Positions 11,001-19,667 of a stretch of DNA of 61,438 nucleotides are shown piece after piece. The notes beneath the pieces were generated by a model. That model worked only from the letters and a program-made list of their open reading frames with translations, was not told the DNA's origin and ran no database searches. Numbering within the stretch: the first letter of the stretch is position 1; each line of letters starts with the position of its first letter. Source of the stretch: an uncultured Lachnospiraceae bacterium (GTDB taxonomy: Bacteria; Bacillota; Clostridia; Lachnospirales; Lachnospiraceae); assembly GCA_900539175.1 (NCBI GenBank), contig UQAW01000017.1, positions 1 to 61,438 on the forward strand, in the 5' to 3' direction. A program made the translations under genes and the position numbers.

Positions 11001-12255
11001 AGTATCCGTTCGTGAACTGGTCCGGAACTGATTCACTTAAATTTGCAAAGGTCAACGTCTGCCATCCAAGCTCATCCCCGCTTCTTGTGTTTGTCTCCAC
11101 AGCATAGGTATCTTCTGTGGGAAAAAGAATCTTCCCAATGTTTGGAGCCTGAAGTCCCTTACGATTTACATAATGATTATAAATCAGAGAATATATAGGA
11201 CGGATCTGTCCGCGCGTTGCGGGGCTGATACCATCGTACCACTCCGATGTTCCCTTCTGCCCGGCATTTCTTTCATAAGGTGCAAACTGGAGACCATCAT
11301 CCTCCCAGTTATTATATTTCGCCACATATTCTGCTGCTTTCAGAAAACGGTTATCAGACAGACCATACAAATCATCTCCCTGATTCCATGCCATCTCACA
11401 GATGACGGAACACAGACCAATTCCCAGCACAGTATGTCCCTGATCACGGCAGGATTCCTGCCACTGTGCCATACCGTCCTCAAAAACAAACGGCATCGTA
11501 TTGTAAAGGGAACCCATACCGATTCCGGATTTGTAATATTCGATTGCCTGATCATAGATATCCTGCCTGTCCGTAAAAATCCCAATTGCAAGCATAGAAG
11601 CAATGTTGCACAAATCCCAGTTGGCCCAATAATTTCCAAAATGCGCATCATTATGATTTTTCAGGAAATGATTATTCATGGGATAAAATACATTCAACAA
11701 TAACTGCTCCATAGCTTCCTTATCAAAAGAAGGATGATCCCTCATAATCTCCGCCGCATTGGCAAGCTCATAGCCATAAATCCCGGATGCCAGAAACCGG
11801 TCCGCATTACCGCCCAATCCGGTCATCGTAGAGGACCATGCATTTAAGATATAACATGCCTGGTCTCCATAAACCTCATTGCCCCCGATTTTCCATGCCA
11901 GTGCTTTCTGATACGCACGCAGTATATCAATATAAAGCTGTGCTGAATTCTGTCCTGTTCCTCCTCTCAGGACCGTTGTCAGCGGACGTGCCCACCCGGA
12001 ATCTTTCGTATAACCATCCCCCAACAAAGCATTCCAGGTATCCAGGTTTGGCTGAACCTGATTTTCCACATTTGCCTTTGCTTTTTCAAATGCTTCTGCC
12101 GTATGAAGCATTCCCGGATGCACAAAAGTTTCTGTCCGGGCAGTCTCGGCTGCCTCTGTCTTTACTGCAGTTCCCGGCATGATCGTTGCCATCAGGATAC
12201 ATACCACCAATATCCCTGCCATGACACGCCTTCGCCTTAGTGTTTTCTTTTCCAT
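8071..12255 (-). CDS. Secreted alginate-lyase-like polysaccharide lyase with lectin, LamG and SLH domains
   Basis: The protein has about 1394 residues. A signal peptide (about 1-37) is followed by an all-helical alginate-lyase-family domain (45-395) with conserved patches NYWANWDLCN near 213 and QESCRDQGHT near 270. Then come a ricin-type beta-trefoil lectin domain (420-560), three LamG domains (563-770, 775-983, 990-1193) and three SLH repeats. LamG 1 and 2 are so alike that they must be a recent internal duplication. Lyases of this fold cleave uronic-acid polymers by beta-elimination, but family members act on different substrates, so alginate itself should not be assumed for a gut organism. 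Two starts are possible: GTG at 12258 directly followed by ATG at 12255. GGAGG sits about ten bases upstream, and I prefer the ATG. It is probably surface-anchored. Confidence 0.85.
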   Translation of the reverse strand: MEKKTLRRRRVMAGILVVCILMATIMPGTAVKTEAAETARTETFVHPGMLHTAEAFEKAKANVENQVQPNLDTWNALLGDGYTKDSGWARPLTTVLRGGTGQNSAQLYIDILRAYQKALAWKIGGNEVYGDQACYILNAWSSTMTGLGGNADRFLASGIYGYELANAAEIMRDHPSFDKEAMEQLLLNVFYPMNNHFLKNHNDAHFGNYWANWDLCNIASMLAIGIFTDRQDIYDQAIEYYKSGIGMGSLYNTMPFVFEDGMAQWQESCRDQGHTVLGIGLCSVICEMAWNQGDDLYGLSDNRFLKAAEYVAKYNNWEDDGLQFAPYERNAGQKGTSEWYDGISPATRGQIRPIYSLIYNHYVNRKGLQAPNIGKILFPTEDTYAVETNTRSGDELGWQTLTFANLSESVPDQFTNGYFEDGIYRIRSAYTGKSLVVNEEGKLASAERGTREDEWWQLENLGDGEYIITNTVTNQVMQINDDCYTRGAVFGTGENKKSLNQRFAFAKNSNGTYRLVASVSTYVAGLYGDQTADDTAVVQWKSNLTTGQSWTLERKKEVLAQFTFDDEQTGFTDGHGVAAGSYSLQDHDGGKALYLNGTSDFLEVKAANGSSLLNGVKEVTVSFQAKPDQKGANWLFYAAPDTQPQNYGKEKYLGILADAGGNVKVERYNNTNGRPKTAETVPETNSDGWYYMTVVQTETETILYVDGEEKARQSSDYPLPDLLGENSILYIGKANWGNGEYYKGLIDNYTIYGRALTPAEIKGEAAKYGEMPEILADFTFDNEENGFTNGYGVAAGGHSLKPHGQGNALYLDGVTNCLEVENVYGTSLLTDVKEMTVSFQAKPDSRNTNWLFYAAPDANTQVYANEKYLGIVTDESDKATAQRFNNTNGRPEVTEAAAEADADGWYYLAVVYTEQETILYVNGKEAARQASDYTLPELLGTNSVLYIGRANWGSGEYYKGLIDNYKIIGRALTAEEVRKEAQNYNKREIAHFSFNDMEEGLYGSGAKAEIAGAAGIEKEGYAGGALSLPGTGESYLKVTKEDGTSLLDDVYEMTVSYYSKAEGNGTNWGFYAALDEQAQVYQKERYLGIFEKDGEIKAERYQGGRQETAQAEAESGWNHIVVVYGENTTSLYVNEVLVSEVENQGTVEEILGSGSILQIGKANWGGGEYYKGMLDEYRIFNYAMTMEEVKNLKVEADRKPDEEPKLPFLDVDEVTGGWYYKEVAYCYKQGMMRGVDAEGLYFAPNDAISRAQFAVILYRMEGEPEVSHDRKFMDVETDTWYTDAVAWASAAGVVTGYSDGCFGPADMITREQMATMMYRYAQYKKQDVSQRADIGRFADVSQISGFSLEAMQWAVGSSIIRGKGDGSLLDPQGRTSRAESAVILYRFRMRELQD

Positions 12256-12295
12256 CACCCTTTTTCCTCCATAATTATATCGTTTGTTGTTTATT

Positions 12296-12368
12296 TTCCT
12301 ATTTTGTATTCATTTCTTCAATGGATTTTTTTACCCGTTTTTGTAAATAATCTTACCTATTTTATTTT
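12296..12368 (-). promoter_or_regulatory. Paired ACAAAATAGG-like boxes upstream of the lyase-like gene
   Basis: On the minus strand the boxes AATACAAAATAGGAA (12296-12310) and AAAATAAAATAGGTA (12354-12368) resemble the pair at 6040-6126. Spacing is about 60 bases here and 72 there. The rest of the 12259-12434 gap is very A+T-rich and has no gene. Confidence 0.3.
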
Positions 12369-12434
12369 TTTTCGAATATATTCTTATTTTTGTTCAAATT
12401 TTTATCCATTTTTTCATTATGTCAAAAAAATAAG

Positions 12435-12477
12435 GCTGCTGCACAGGTAGATGTGAAACATCCATCTGTACAGCAGC
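12435..12477 (-). terminator. Terminator of the ldt-ddl-murF-plsC operon
   Basis: A long stem (GCTGCTG at 12435 pairs with CAGCAGC ending at 12477, continuing inward through the AGATG and CATCT arms) is followed on the minus strand by a seven-T run. It stands just beyond the plsC stop. The plus-strand side also has a T-rich tail. Confidence 0.85.
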
Positions 12478-12499
12478 TCTGTCTTTTATTCATACATTT

Positions 12500-13246
12500 T
12501 CATTTTTTCAGAAGCTTCTGATTCTTCATGAGCATTTCTGTGATGACTTTCTGTGTATATGCCCCCAGATGCTTTTTATCCTCGGCAGACAGTTCTGAAG
12601 GAATAATCGGTTTTCCATACTCCAAAATCACATGCGTGGGCTTAATCTTCGGAAAATGTGCCTCGAAAATCTCGCAGGTATTCACCATCGCCATCGGGAC
12701 AATGGGACAATTGGTTTTCTGTGCCATCTTAAAACTACCTTCGTGAAATTCCAACATCGGCAGTTCCTTCTCTCCCTTGCTTCTGGTTCCCTCCGGAAAA
12801 ATACAGATGGAGATTCCATCCTTAATCTTCTGAATCCCGGTCAGAATCATCTGCATCCCGGCTTTCAGATTTGTGCGGTCCAGAAACAAGCAATGCAGAT
12901 TATTCATCCAGTCCCGCAGTAATGGAAACTTCTTCAATTCCATCTTTGACACATATCCGGTTCTCCGGGGACAGCGGGCATATGTAATCAGCACATCAAA
13001 AAAACTTCTGTGGTTTCCGATATACAATACCGCGCAGTCTTTCGGTACATTCTCCTCTCCGATGACCTCCAGTTTCAGTCCTGTCAGCCACAGGATAAAC
13101 CGAAATACGGTCTGAATAATCCTCAGAGAACTGATTTCTTTGGCATACGGGTTGAATTTTCCAATAATCCATTCAATCAAAAGAAGCGGTATAGACAAAA
13201 TCAGGTATCCGATCACAACAATCACAACGAATATAAAACGTAACAT
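12500..13246 (-). CDS. plsC: 1-acyl-sn-glycerol-3-phosphate acyltransferase
   Basis: The 248-residue protein transfers an acyl chain to the sn-2 position of lysophosphatidic acid to give phosphatidic acid, the precursor of membrane phospholipids. Motif I is HRSFFD (His79 and Asp84, the H-x4-D catalytic pair). FPEGTRSKG near 150 is the glycerol-phosphate binding block. A hydrophobic N-terminal segment (about 1-28) should hold it at the inner face of the membrane. Length is typical for the family. It is the last gene of a four-gene envelope operon, starting 17 bases after murF, which couples lipid and peptidoglycan precursor supply. Confidence 0.93.
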   Translation of the reverse strand: MLRFIFVVIVVIGYLILSIPLLLIEWIIGKFNPYAKEISSLRIIQTVFRFILWLTGLKLEVIGEENVPKDCAVLYIGNHRSFFDVLITYARCPRRTGYVSKMELKKFPLLRDWMNNLHCLFLDRTNLKAGMQMILTGIQKIKDGISICIFPEGTRSKGEKELPMLEFHEGSFKMAQKTNCPIVPMAMVNTCEIFEAHFPKIKPTHVILEYGKPIIPSELSAEDKKHLGAYTQKVITEMLMKNQKLLKK

Positions 13247-13263
13247 GGAAGTTTTCCCCCTTC

Positions 13264-14643
13264 TTATCGCATTCCTGACAAAAGTTCCACAATTTTTTCA
13301 AACTGCATAAAATGTGAAGCTTTCACCAGAATCGTATCTCCTGACTGCAGCAGTTTGGGAAGCTGCTCTGTCATCTCATCTCTGTCCTTAAAGTGCTTTA
13401 CTTCCAATTCCGGATTCGCTGCCTTTGCTTCCCCGGCAAGCTGCTCACACAAAGGACCTGCACAGTATACCGCATCCAGCTTCAAACCGCCCGCAAAGGC
13501 CCCCACCTGTCCGTGAAGTTCTGCTTCCCGCGCTCCAAGCTCTCCCATATCTCCCAGAATTGCCACCTTCCTTCCAAGACCATCCTGCAATACCTCCAGG
13601 GACGCTTTCATGGATACCGGGTTGGCATTGTAACAGTCATCAATAATCGTAAACCGTTCCGTCTCAATAATATGAAATCTTCCGCTGACCGGCTGCAGAC
13701 TTTCAATTCCTGCCCGGATCTGCTCCAGGGTAAGTCCATACGTCAGACCAACGCAGGTTCCCGCAAGGGCATTGTAAACCATATGTTGTCCCGGAATAGG
13801 AATCAAAGTCTCAAAACTTCCCTGCGGTGTGTGGATGAGACACGCCACACCTTTCAGTCCCTTGCTCACAATATGATCCCCATAGACATCATTTTCAGCA
13901 GAAAGACCGAATTTCAGAGGCCGAATTCCATGAACCTCCTGTACCTGGCATAATTTATCATCGTCACCATTCAGGATCACATGGCCTCCTTTACGTATAT
14001 ACGAAAACATCTCCGTCTTTGCCCGGAAGATTCCATCCCTTGATTTCAGATTTTCCAGGTGACACCATCCGATATTTGTGATGACTCCGGTTTCAGGACG
14101 TGCCACCTTTGCCAGACGGCTCATCTCTCCAAAATCACTGATTCCCATCTCCAGAACTGCGATCTCATGGTTTTCTCTCAAACGAAATACCGTAAGAGGC
14201 AGCCCTAACTCATTATTAAAATTCCCCTGTGTTTTCAGTACACAGTACTTCTGTTCCAGTACCGCCGCAATCATTTCCTTGGTACTGGTTTTCCCTACGC
14301 TGCCTGTAATCCCGATCACCGGTATCTCAAGCTGACTTAAATAATATTCTGCCAGATCTTTCACCGCCTGAAGAGAGGATTCCACCTGTATATATGGAAA
14401 TTCTGTCGGCCCTAGGTCTTTTTCCGACAGCGTTGCCAGTGCGCCGGCTTCCATCACCTGTTCAATAAAGTCGTGCGCGTCCACCCGGGCCCCTTTTATA
14501 GGCACGAAAAGACAGCCTTCGGTCACCTTCCGGCTGTCTGTCGTAATGTCGGACACACACATGGATTTTTTTTCTTCCGGACCTGCATAACTTCCATTAC
14601 ATGCAGCCGCAATATGCTCCAGTGTCAGATTTTTCATTTTCAT
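13264..14643 (-). CDS. murF: UDP-N-acetylmuramoyl-tripeptide--D-alanyl-D-alanine ligase
   Basis: MurF adds the D-Ala-D-Ala dipeptide to UDP-MurNAc-tripeptide in the cytoplasm, the last step of the soluble peptidoglycan precursor. The 459-residue protein shows the Mur-ligase ATP loop GITGSVGKTS (111-120), the central EMGISDFGEM block and the C-terminal ILGDMGELG block. Its start is 10 bases beyond the ddl stop, and Ddl makes the dipeptide MurF uses, so the order fits the pathway. The first ATG follows GGAG closely. A second ATG two codons later is an alternative. Confidence 0.95.
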   Translation of the reverse strand: MKMKNLTLEHIAAACNGSYAGPEEKKSMCVSDITTDSRKVTEGCLFVPIKGARVDAHDFIEQVMEAGALATLSEKDLGPTEFPYIQVESSLQAVKDLAEYYLSQLEIPVIGITGSVGKTSTKEMIAAVLEQKYCVLKTQGNFNNELGLPLTVFRLRENHEIAVLEMGISDFGEMSRLAKVARPETGVITNIGWCHLENLKSRDGIFRAKTEMFSYIRKGGHVILNGDDDKLCQVQEVHGIRPLKFGLSAENDVYGDHIVSKGLKGVACLIHTPQGSFETLIPIPGQHMVYNALAGTCVGLTYGLTLEQIRAGIESLQPVSGRFHIIETERFTIIDDCYNANPVSMKASLEVLQDGLGRKVAILGDMGELGAREAELHGQVGAFAGGLKLDAVYCAGPLCEQLAGEAKAANPELEVKHFKDRDEMTEQLPKLLQSGDTILVKASHFMQFEKIVELLSGMR

Positions 14644-14653
14644 TCGTCTCCAT

Positions 14654-15688
14654 TTAACCTTGATATTTTTTAAGGGAAAGCCGGATCAATTCCTCACAAA
14701 GAGAAGGATAGTCAATTCCGATTGCCTGCGCCTCCTGGGGCAGCAGACTGGTAGGCGTCATCCCCGGCAATGTGTTGGCCTCCAGGCAATACATCCGTCC
14801 ATCCCCGCGCATCATAAAATCCAGACGGCAATATCCTTCAATCCCAAGCGATTCGGCACCCAGTACGGCATATTCCTGCATCTGTCTCGTCTGTTCTTCG
14901 GTAAGTTCGGCCGGACAAGTCTCGATTGTGGAGCCTGCCTTATACTTATTCGTATAATCATAAAATCCTTCAATCGGCGCTATCTCAATAATCGGATATG
15001 CCTTCCCGTCGACCACGCCTACAGAAAATTCCCGGCCCTTTACATACTCCTCTACAATCAGCTCATCCTCATAGGCAAACGCTGCCTGTAATGCAGCTTC
15101 GTACTCCTCCTGATTACCAGCAATAAAAACCCCCACACTGGACCCTCCGCAACAAGGCTTCACAACCACGGGAAATTCCAGACCGGATTTTTCAAGGGAA
15201 ACGAACGCCTGATTCTTCATCAGTGAGATTCCCTTTGGCACCGGTACGCCGTGTGTCTCAAAAAACTGCTTTGTCAGGCCTTTATCCATGGCAACCGCAG
15301 AACTTAAATATCCGGTTCCGGTATAAGGGATTCCAAACAGATCAAAGGCCGCCTGAACCTTTCCGTCTTCCCCATTGGCACCATGCAGCGCCATAAATAC
15401 AACATCTGCCTTTTGACAGATTTCAATCACATGCGGTCCGAAAAACTCCCGGCGTGCTTTTACCGCCTCTGCGAGACTATCATTGTGACTCCTGATTTCT
15501 TCAGCTGCCCCTTCCACATCATATTCCTCCGGAAATAATGATTCCGGTATCTGTTTTAATCCGAAAAATACATCCATCAGAATTGCCTGATGCCCTTTTT
15601 CCCGCAACGCCTTACAGACCATGGTTCCGGAAACGATAGACACATCCCTTTCCGTACTGGTTCCCCCGGCTAATACAACAATCTTCAT
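14654..15688 (-). CDS. ddl: D-alanine--D-alanine ligase
   Basis: An ATP-grasp enzyme of 344 residues that joins two D-alanines. The N-terminal VVLAGGTSTERDVS block, the ATP-grasp segment EEYVKGREFSVGV and the C-terminal metal-binding LEANTLPGM are all present. The loop containing TNKYKAGS has the Lys-Tyr pair typical of D-Ala-D-Ala ligases. The His found in vancomycin-resistance D-Ala-D-Lac ligases is absent, so this is the housekeeping type. It sits between the L,D-transpeptidase gene (30 bases upstream) and murF (10 bases downstream). Confidence 0.95.
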   Translation of the reverse strand: MKIVVLAGGTSTERDVSIVSGTMVCKALREKGHQAILMDVFFGLKQIPESLFPEEYDVEGAAEEIRSHNDSLAEAVKARREFFGPHVIEICQKADVVFMALHGANGEDGKVQAAFDLFGIPYTGTGYLSSAVAMDKGLTKQFFETHGVPVPKGISLMKNQAFVSLEKSGLEFPVVVKPCCGGSSVGVFIAGNQEEYEAALQAAFAYEDELIVEEYVKGREFSVGVVDGKAYPIIEIAPIEGFYDYTNKYKAGSTIETCPAELTEEQTRQMQEYAVLGAESLGIEGYCRLDFMMRGDGRMYCLEANTLPGMTPTSLLPQEAQAIGIDYPSLCEELIRLSLKKYQG

Positions 15689-15717
15689 AATAAACTCCTT
15701 ACATTTTCAAACCCGTC

Positions 15718-17160
15718 TTATATTCCATTTTCCTGCGTCGGCTCAGGTCCTACAACCTGATCTGTACTATAATATACTATAACAGGATAGCCGATGTCTA
15801 CCGTATTAAATATTTTTTCTGCTGCAGCATACGGCGTATTGACGCATCCATGGGAACCGCTTGTCTCATATGTCTCAGGCACATACGCTGCTTCCGGACG
15901 CCAGCTCGCATCATGAATCCCCACATCTTCATTGAAGGGCAGCCAGAAGGTCACATCTGCATTGTACCGGTCAAAATGGCGGTCTCTTTGCTTTGCATCA
16001 ATCGCCCACACACCGCCGGAAGGTGTATCATGGCCGCTGGCGTGATTTCCCGTAATAACCGGAGTCTCTACTACTAATTTCCCGTCTTTATAGCACCACA
16101 TCCTCTGTTTTGAAATACAGATTTCCACATAAGTGCCGCCGATGTCATTGGCTCCGCGCTCCACACCTTTATATAAATAAACAGGTTCTCTTGTCTCCTG
16201 AATCCCGCCATTAATCGCCTCTATCAATGATTGCGTCGTCTTATTTTTATTGATTACCCAGCCATAGTCACCTCTGTGCTTGGGCAGTGTAATCGTTGGG
16301 CCGAGGGAAGTTTTAAATTCCCGTTTTAAAGAAAAAGTATCCGTATCATATGCCATATCTTTAACCCATTCGGAAACCTTGCTTTCATCCAGGCTGTAAT
16401 TCCCATCCGCTCCCTTTACCAGCCACTCTTTGATTAAGGAACGGTCTACCGTATACTGACGGTCCTTGAAATCATAAATAATATTGGCAGATGTCAGGGT
16501 ATTCAACTGCTGTACTTCTGCATTCAGCGCCTCATCACTGCTTAACACCGAAGGTTTTTCATACAAATCCAACTCTTCCAGATTGATTTCTGTCTTTCCG
16601 GTATCTACCGCATCAATGATGGCGTTCTTCACTTCTTCACGTTTCAGCGTATTCCCCTGATTCTCCGGGACAATGGTATATCCTGTATCTGTCTCCTGTA
16701 TAAATGCATCCGCAGGTGCCGTCACCTGTTCCGTCTGAAAACAGTCCAGACGATTCAGAATCTCCTCCACAACCGCCTTTTCGTATGTGGTATTGGCAGC
16801 CATTTCATAATTCTTGTCTGTCCCCAGAGAAAACATCCACGCAAAGCCGTTCTGGTCTTCCATCAGCTTTTCCACACCCTTGTCATCCACATAAGTAAGT
16901 CCCAACATCTCTGCCGTTATGATCTCTGTACCGCCTCCCCGGACTTTAAGCGTAAGCTGATATTCCATCACATGCTTTTGAATCTCTTCCTTCACCTGCT
17001 CCACTGTCATCCTGCTGCAGTCAATTCCATTGATCCGTGATCCGGAAAAGAAATGAGAATGAAAGAAAAGGCTGACCCCCAAATATATTCCCAACATAAC
17101 CAGTACAATTCCCAAAAGAATAACCAATAATATTTTTTTCACTGTTTTCCGTTTTCTCAT
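15718..17160 (-). CDS. Membrane-anchored L,D-transpeptidase (YkuD domain)
   Basis: The 480-residue protein begins with a basic stretch and one membrane helix (about 9-33). It continues with two repeated extracellular domains of the kind placed before YkuD in Gram-positive L,D-transpeptidases (about 40-300). It ends with a YkuD catalytic domain (about 335-470) containing HGCVN with catalytic Cys439 and the upstream GIHDASWR. These enzymes make 3-3 peptidoglycan cross-links or attach proteins, and they act outside the membrane. It is the first gene of the envelope operon that continues with ddl, murF and plsC. Confidence 0.92.
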   Translation of the reverse strand: MRKRKTVKKILLVILLGIVLVMLGIYLGVSLFFHSHFFSGSRINGIDCSRMTVEQVKEEIQKHVMEYQLTLKVRGGGTEIITAEMLGLTYVDDKGVEKLMEDQNGFAWMFSLGTDKNYEMAANTTYEKAVVEEILNRLDCFQTEQVTAPADAFIQETDTGYTIVPENQGNTLKREEVKNAIIDAVDTGKTEINLEELDLYEKPSVLSSDEALNAEVQQLNTLTSANIIYDFKDRQYTVDRSLIKEWLVKGADGNYSLDESKVSEWVKDMAYDTDTFSLKREFKTSLGPTITLPKHRGDYGWVINKNKTTQSLIEAINGGIQETREPVYLYKGVERGANDIGGTYVEICISKQRMWCYKDGKLVVETPVITGNHASGHDTPSGGVWAIDAKQRDRHFDRYNADVTFWLPFNEDVGIHDASWRPEAAYVPETYETSGSHGCVNTPYAAAEKIFNTVDIGYPVIVYYSTDQVVGPEPTQENGI

Positions 17161-17200
17161 AATCCTGTGCTCCTACTAAAACTTTCCGTCTACGAGTCTT

Positions 17201-17229
17201 AGTATAGCACCAGAAATCTGGATGGTAAA
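17201..17229 (-). promoter_or_regulatory. Promoter of the ldt-ddl-murF-plsC operon
   Basis: On the minus strand TTTACC (17224-17229) and TATACT (17201-17206) are separated by exactly 17 bases. A TG one base upstream of the second hexamer gives an extended -10. It lies about 40 bases before the first ATG. Confidence 0.7.
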
Positions 17230-17262
17230 GGAATTTTGTGAATGTAAGAAATCTTTAAAAAA

Positions 17263-17292
17263 GACTGTGCGAGAATTCCTTCCTGCACAGTC
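17263..17292 (-). terminator. Terminator behind the aminotransferase gene
   Basis: GACTGTGC (17263-17270) pairs with GCACAGTC (17285-17292), and the minus strand continues with a T-run. It separates the aminotransferase from the envelope operon promoter. Confidence 0.85.
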
Positions 17293-17305
17293 TCAAAACC
17301 AATCT

Positions 17306-18598
17306 TTATCTATTCTCCAGCAATTTGTCGATGCTCACCAGTTTTACACTTAACACGAATAACTTTCCCGCCAATTCCAATTCTTCCGGTGTCGGAAGTG
17401 ACGGAGCAATACGAATATTGGAATCTTTCGGATCCTTCCCATACGGATAAGTCGCACCTGCACCTGTCATTACAAGACCTGCATCTTTTGCCTTTGCAAC
17501 GATTGCCTTTGCACATCCTTCCATCGCATCAAAAGAGATGAAGTATCCGCCTTTCGGACAGGTCCAGGAAGCAATCTCAAGTCCTCCCAAAGACTCCTCA
17601 AGCACCTTTAAAACAGCCTCAAACTTGGGGCGAAGGATGGATGCATGTTTCATCATATGAGCATTCACACCATCTGCGTCCTTAAAGAATTTAACATGGC
17701 GCAGCTGATTCAGCTTATCATGTCCGATGGTCTGATAGTTCATATGTCTTTTGATGTCCTCAAGGTTTGCCTTGGAAGAAATAATTGCAGAGATACCTGC
17801 TCCTGCGTAGCTTACTTTGGATGTGGAGATAAACTCATATACCATATCCGGATTTCCTGCCTTTTCACATTCGGAAAGAATATCCAGAATCTGCTCCTGA
17901 TTCTCTTCTCCTTCATATAAATGGTGGATGCAATATGCATTATCCCAGAAAATACGGAAATCCTTTGCTGCCGGCTTCAGATTCGCAAATCTCTTCACTG
18001 TTTCATCTGAATAGGTATACCCCTGTGGATTGGAATATTTCGGCACACACCAGATTCCTTTGATGGATGCATCTTCAGAAACCAGTTTTTCTACCAGATC
18101 CATATCCGGTCCGTCCTCTGTCATCGGCACGTTCACCATTTCGATACCAAAGTACTCCGTAACTCCGAAGTGACGGTCATATCCCGGTACCGGACATAAA
18201 AATTTTACCTTATCTAATTTTGCCCAGGGAGTATTCCCCATAACACCATGCGTCATGGAACGAGAAACCGTATCAAACATAATTGTTAAGCTGGCATTCC
18301 CGCAAATAATCACATTGTCTGCCGGAACACCCACAAGATCTCCCATCAGTCTTCTGGCTTCCGGAATACCAATCGGTCCGCCGTAATTACAGCAATCCAG
18401 ACCATTTTCAGCAACCGCTTCTTCATTCTTAGAAATAATGGTTAACATCTTTTCCGACAAATCTAACTGAACTTTTGCCGGCTTTCCTCTGGACATATCC
18501 AAAGCCAGACCCTTTCCCTGGATCTCCTTATATTCCGCTTCCAATTCTGCTTTCAGCGCAAGCAGTTCTTCTTTGCTTAACTGTGCATATGGTTTCAT
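17306..18598 (-). CDS. PLP-dependent aminotransferase, aspartate/MocR-like class I
   Basis: A 430-residue fold-type I aminotransferase. The pyridoxal lysine lies in STSKVSYAG. Other family marks are NPQGYTYS, WDNAYCIHHLY and the C-terminal SNIRIAPSLP with the substrate-carboxylate arginine. It resembles the subgroup annotated as aminotransferases of the MocR or AspB type, so the amino donor is probably aspartate or another amino acid, but the substrate cannot be read from sequence. I chose the ATG at 18598 because GAGGAGGAAATT stands directly before it. The longer frame back to 18631 would translate that ribosome site as Glu-Glu-Glu. A TATAAT on the minus strand near 18632 may be its -10. Confidence 0.9.
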   Translation of the reverse strand: MKPYAQLSKEELLALKAELEAEYKEIQGKGLALDMSRGKPAKVQLDLSEKMLTIISKNEEAVAENGLDCCNYGGPIGIPEARRLMGDLVGVPADNVIICGNASLTIMFDTVSRSMTHGVMGNTPWAKLDKVKFLCPVPGYDRHFGVTEYFGIEMVNVPMTEDGPDMDLVEKLVSEDASIKGIWCVPKYSNPQGYTYSDETVKRFANLKPAAKDFRIFWDNAYCIHHLYEGEENQEQILDILSECEKAGNPDMVYEFISTSKVSYAGAGISAIISSKANLEDIKRHMNYQTIGHDKLNQLRHVKFFKDADGVNAHMMKHASILRPKFEAVLKVLEESLGGLEIASWTCPKGGYFISFDAMEGCAKAIVAKAKDAGLVMTGAGATYPYGKDPKDSNIRIAPSLPTPEELELAGKLFVLSVKLVSIDKLLENR

Positions 18599-18767
18599 AA
18601 TTTCCTCCTCGACAAACTGTTTCCTAATCATTATAGACCGAACATAATTTTAAGCCCGAAAATGACCGTCTGTCAAGAGATTCTTGCATTTTATTTTCAT
18701 TTTGTAAGTTCTTATAGGACGCACGATTCTTTTTTGCAACTTTTTGTTACTTTTCTTGCATTTCTAA

Positions 18768-19667
18768 CTATTTTTCCCAGCGTCCGGAAGCACCGCAGGG
18801 CAGAATCAGTCCGGAAGAGGTAACCGGAAGGCCGATTTCCTGCGCTTCCACGCTTCCGCCATGGGCTTTCAATGCCGTGGAAATCATATAAGTCAACACG
18901 GACGGCGCCAACCCTGTCGTATAAGAATTTACCAGAAAGAATAGAGGCTTCTCACTTAACAACTGTGCACACAGTTGTATAAATGGAAAAATCGCCTCTT
19001 CAATTTTCCAGACCTCCCCCTTTGGACCCCGTCCATAAGACGGCGGATCCATGATAATCCCGTCATAGTGATTGCCGCGGCGGATTTCCCGTTCCACAAA
19101 TTTCTTACAGTCATCCACGATCCAACGGATCGGTGCATCTTTTAATCCGGAAGACACCGCATTTTCTTTGGCCCAGGTTACCATCCCCTTGGATGCGTCC
19201 ACATGAGTAACTGCTGCTCCCGCCTCTGCTGCTGCCAATGTGGCACCTCCCGTATAGGCAAAAAGATTCAGAACCTTTACCGGACGTCCCGCGTTACGGA
19301 TCCTATCTCCAAACCAATCCCAGTTCGCAGCCTGCTCGGGAAATAAACCTGTATGTTTAAAGCTGAATGGTTTCAGGTTGAACGTCAATTTCTTATACTG
19401 AATGGACCACTGCTTGGGCAGCCGGAAGAATTCCCATTCTCCGCCGCCCTTATTGCTTCTGTGATAGTGTCCATTCTTCTTCTTCCATGCCGGGTGGTCA
19501 TGGGGCGTATCCCAGATCACCTGGGGATCCGGACGCACCAGGATATACGCTCCCCACCGTTCCAGTTTTTCTCCATTGGAAGTGTCCAGTACCTCATAAT
19601 CATTCCATCCGTCTGCAACCCACATTCCTTGTTCGTTCCTTTCTGTTATCCTGTCGTATGTCTTCAC
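18768..19667 (-). CDS. Class I SAM-dependent methyltransferase, RlmI-like
   Basis: The 299-residue protein has the Rossmann motif LNLFAYTGGATLAAA that binds S-adenosylmethionine, an acidic ribose contact in HVDASKG, and DPPSYGRG, the catalytic block of RNA and nucleic-acid methylases related to RlmI/RlmK. A ribosomal RNA target is the family expectation. The residue it methylates is not determined. Its ATG overlaps the stop of the flavin reductase gene by four bases (ATGA), so the two are translationally coupled. Confidence 0.85.
   Translation of the reverse strand: MKTYDRITERNEQGMWVADGWNDYEVLDTSNGEKLERWGAYILVRPDPQVIWDTPHDHPAWKKKNGHYHRSNKGGGEWEFFRLPKQWSIQYKKLTFNLKPFSFKHTGLFPEQAANWDWFGDRIRNAGRPVKVLNLFAYTGGATLAAAEAGAAVTHVDASKGMVTWAKENAVSSGLKDAPIRWIVDDCKKFVEREIRRGNHYDGIIMDPPSYGRGPKGEVWKIEEAIFPFIQLCAQLLSEKPLFFLVNSYTTGLAPSVLTYMISTALKAHGGSVEAQEIGLPVTSSGLILPCGASGRWEK

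Noticed and set aside
14654..17160. Vancomycin-resistance cluster (Ddl, L,D-transpeptidase, and VanZ further on)
   Set aside because: Ddl has the Lys-Tyr loop of D-Ala-D-Ala ligases, there is no VanH, VanX, VanR or VanS, and VanZ is 15 kb away. This is ordinary envelope synthesis.
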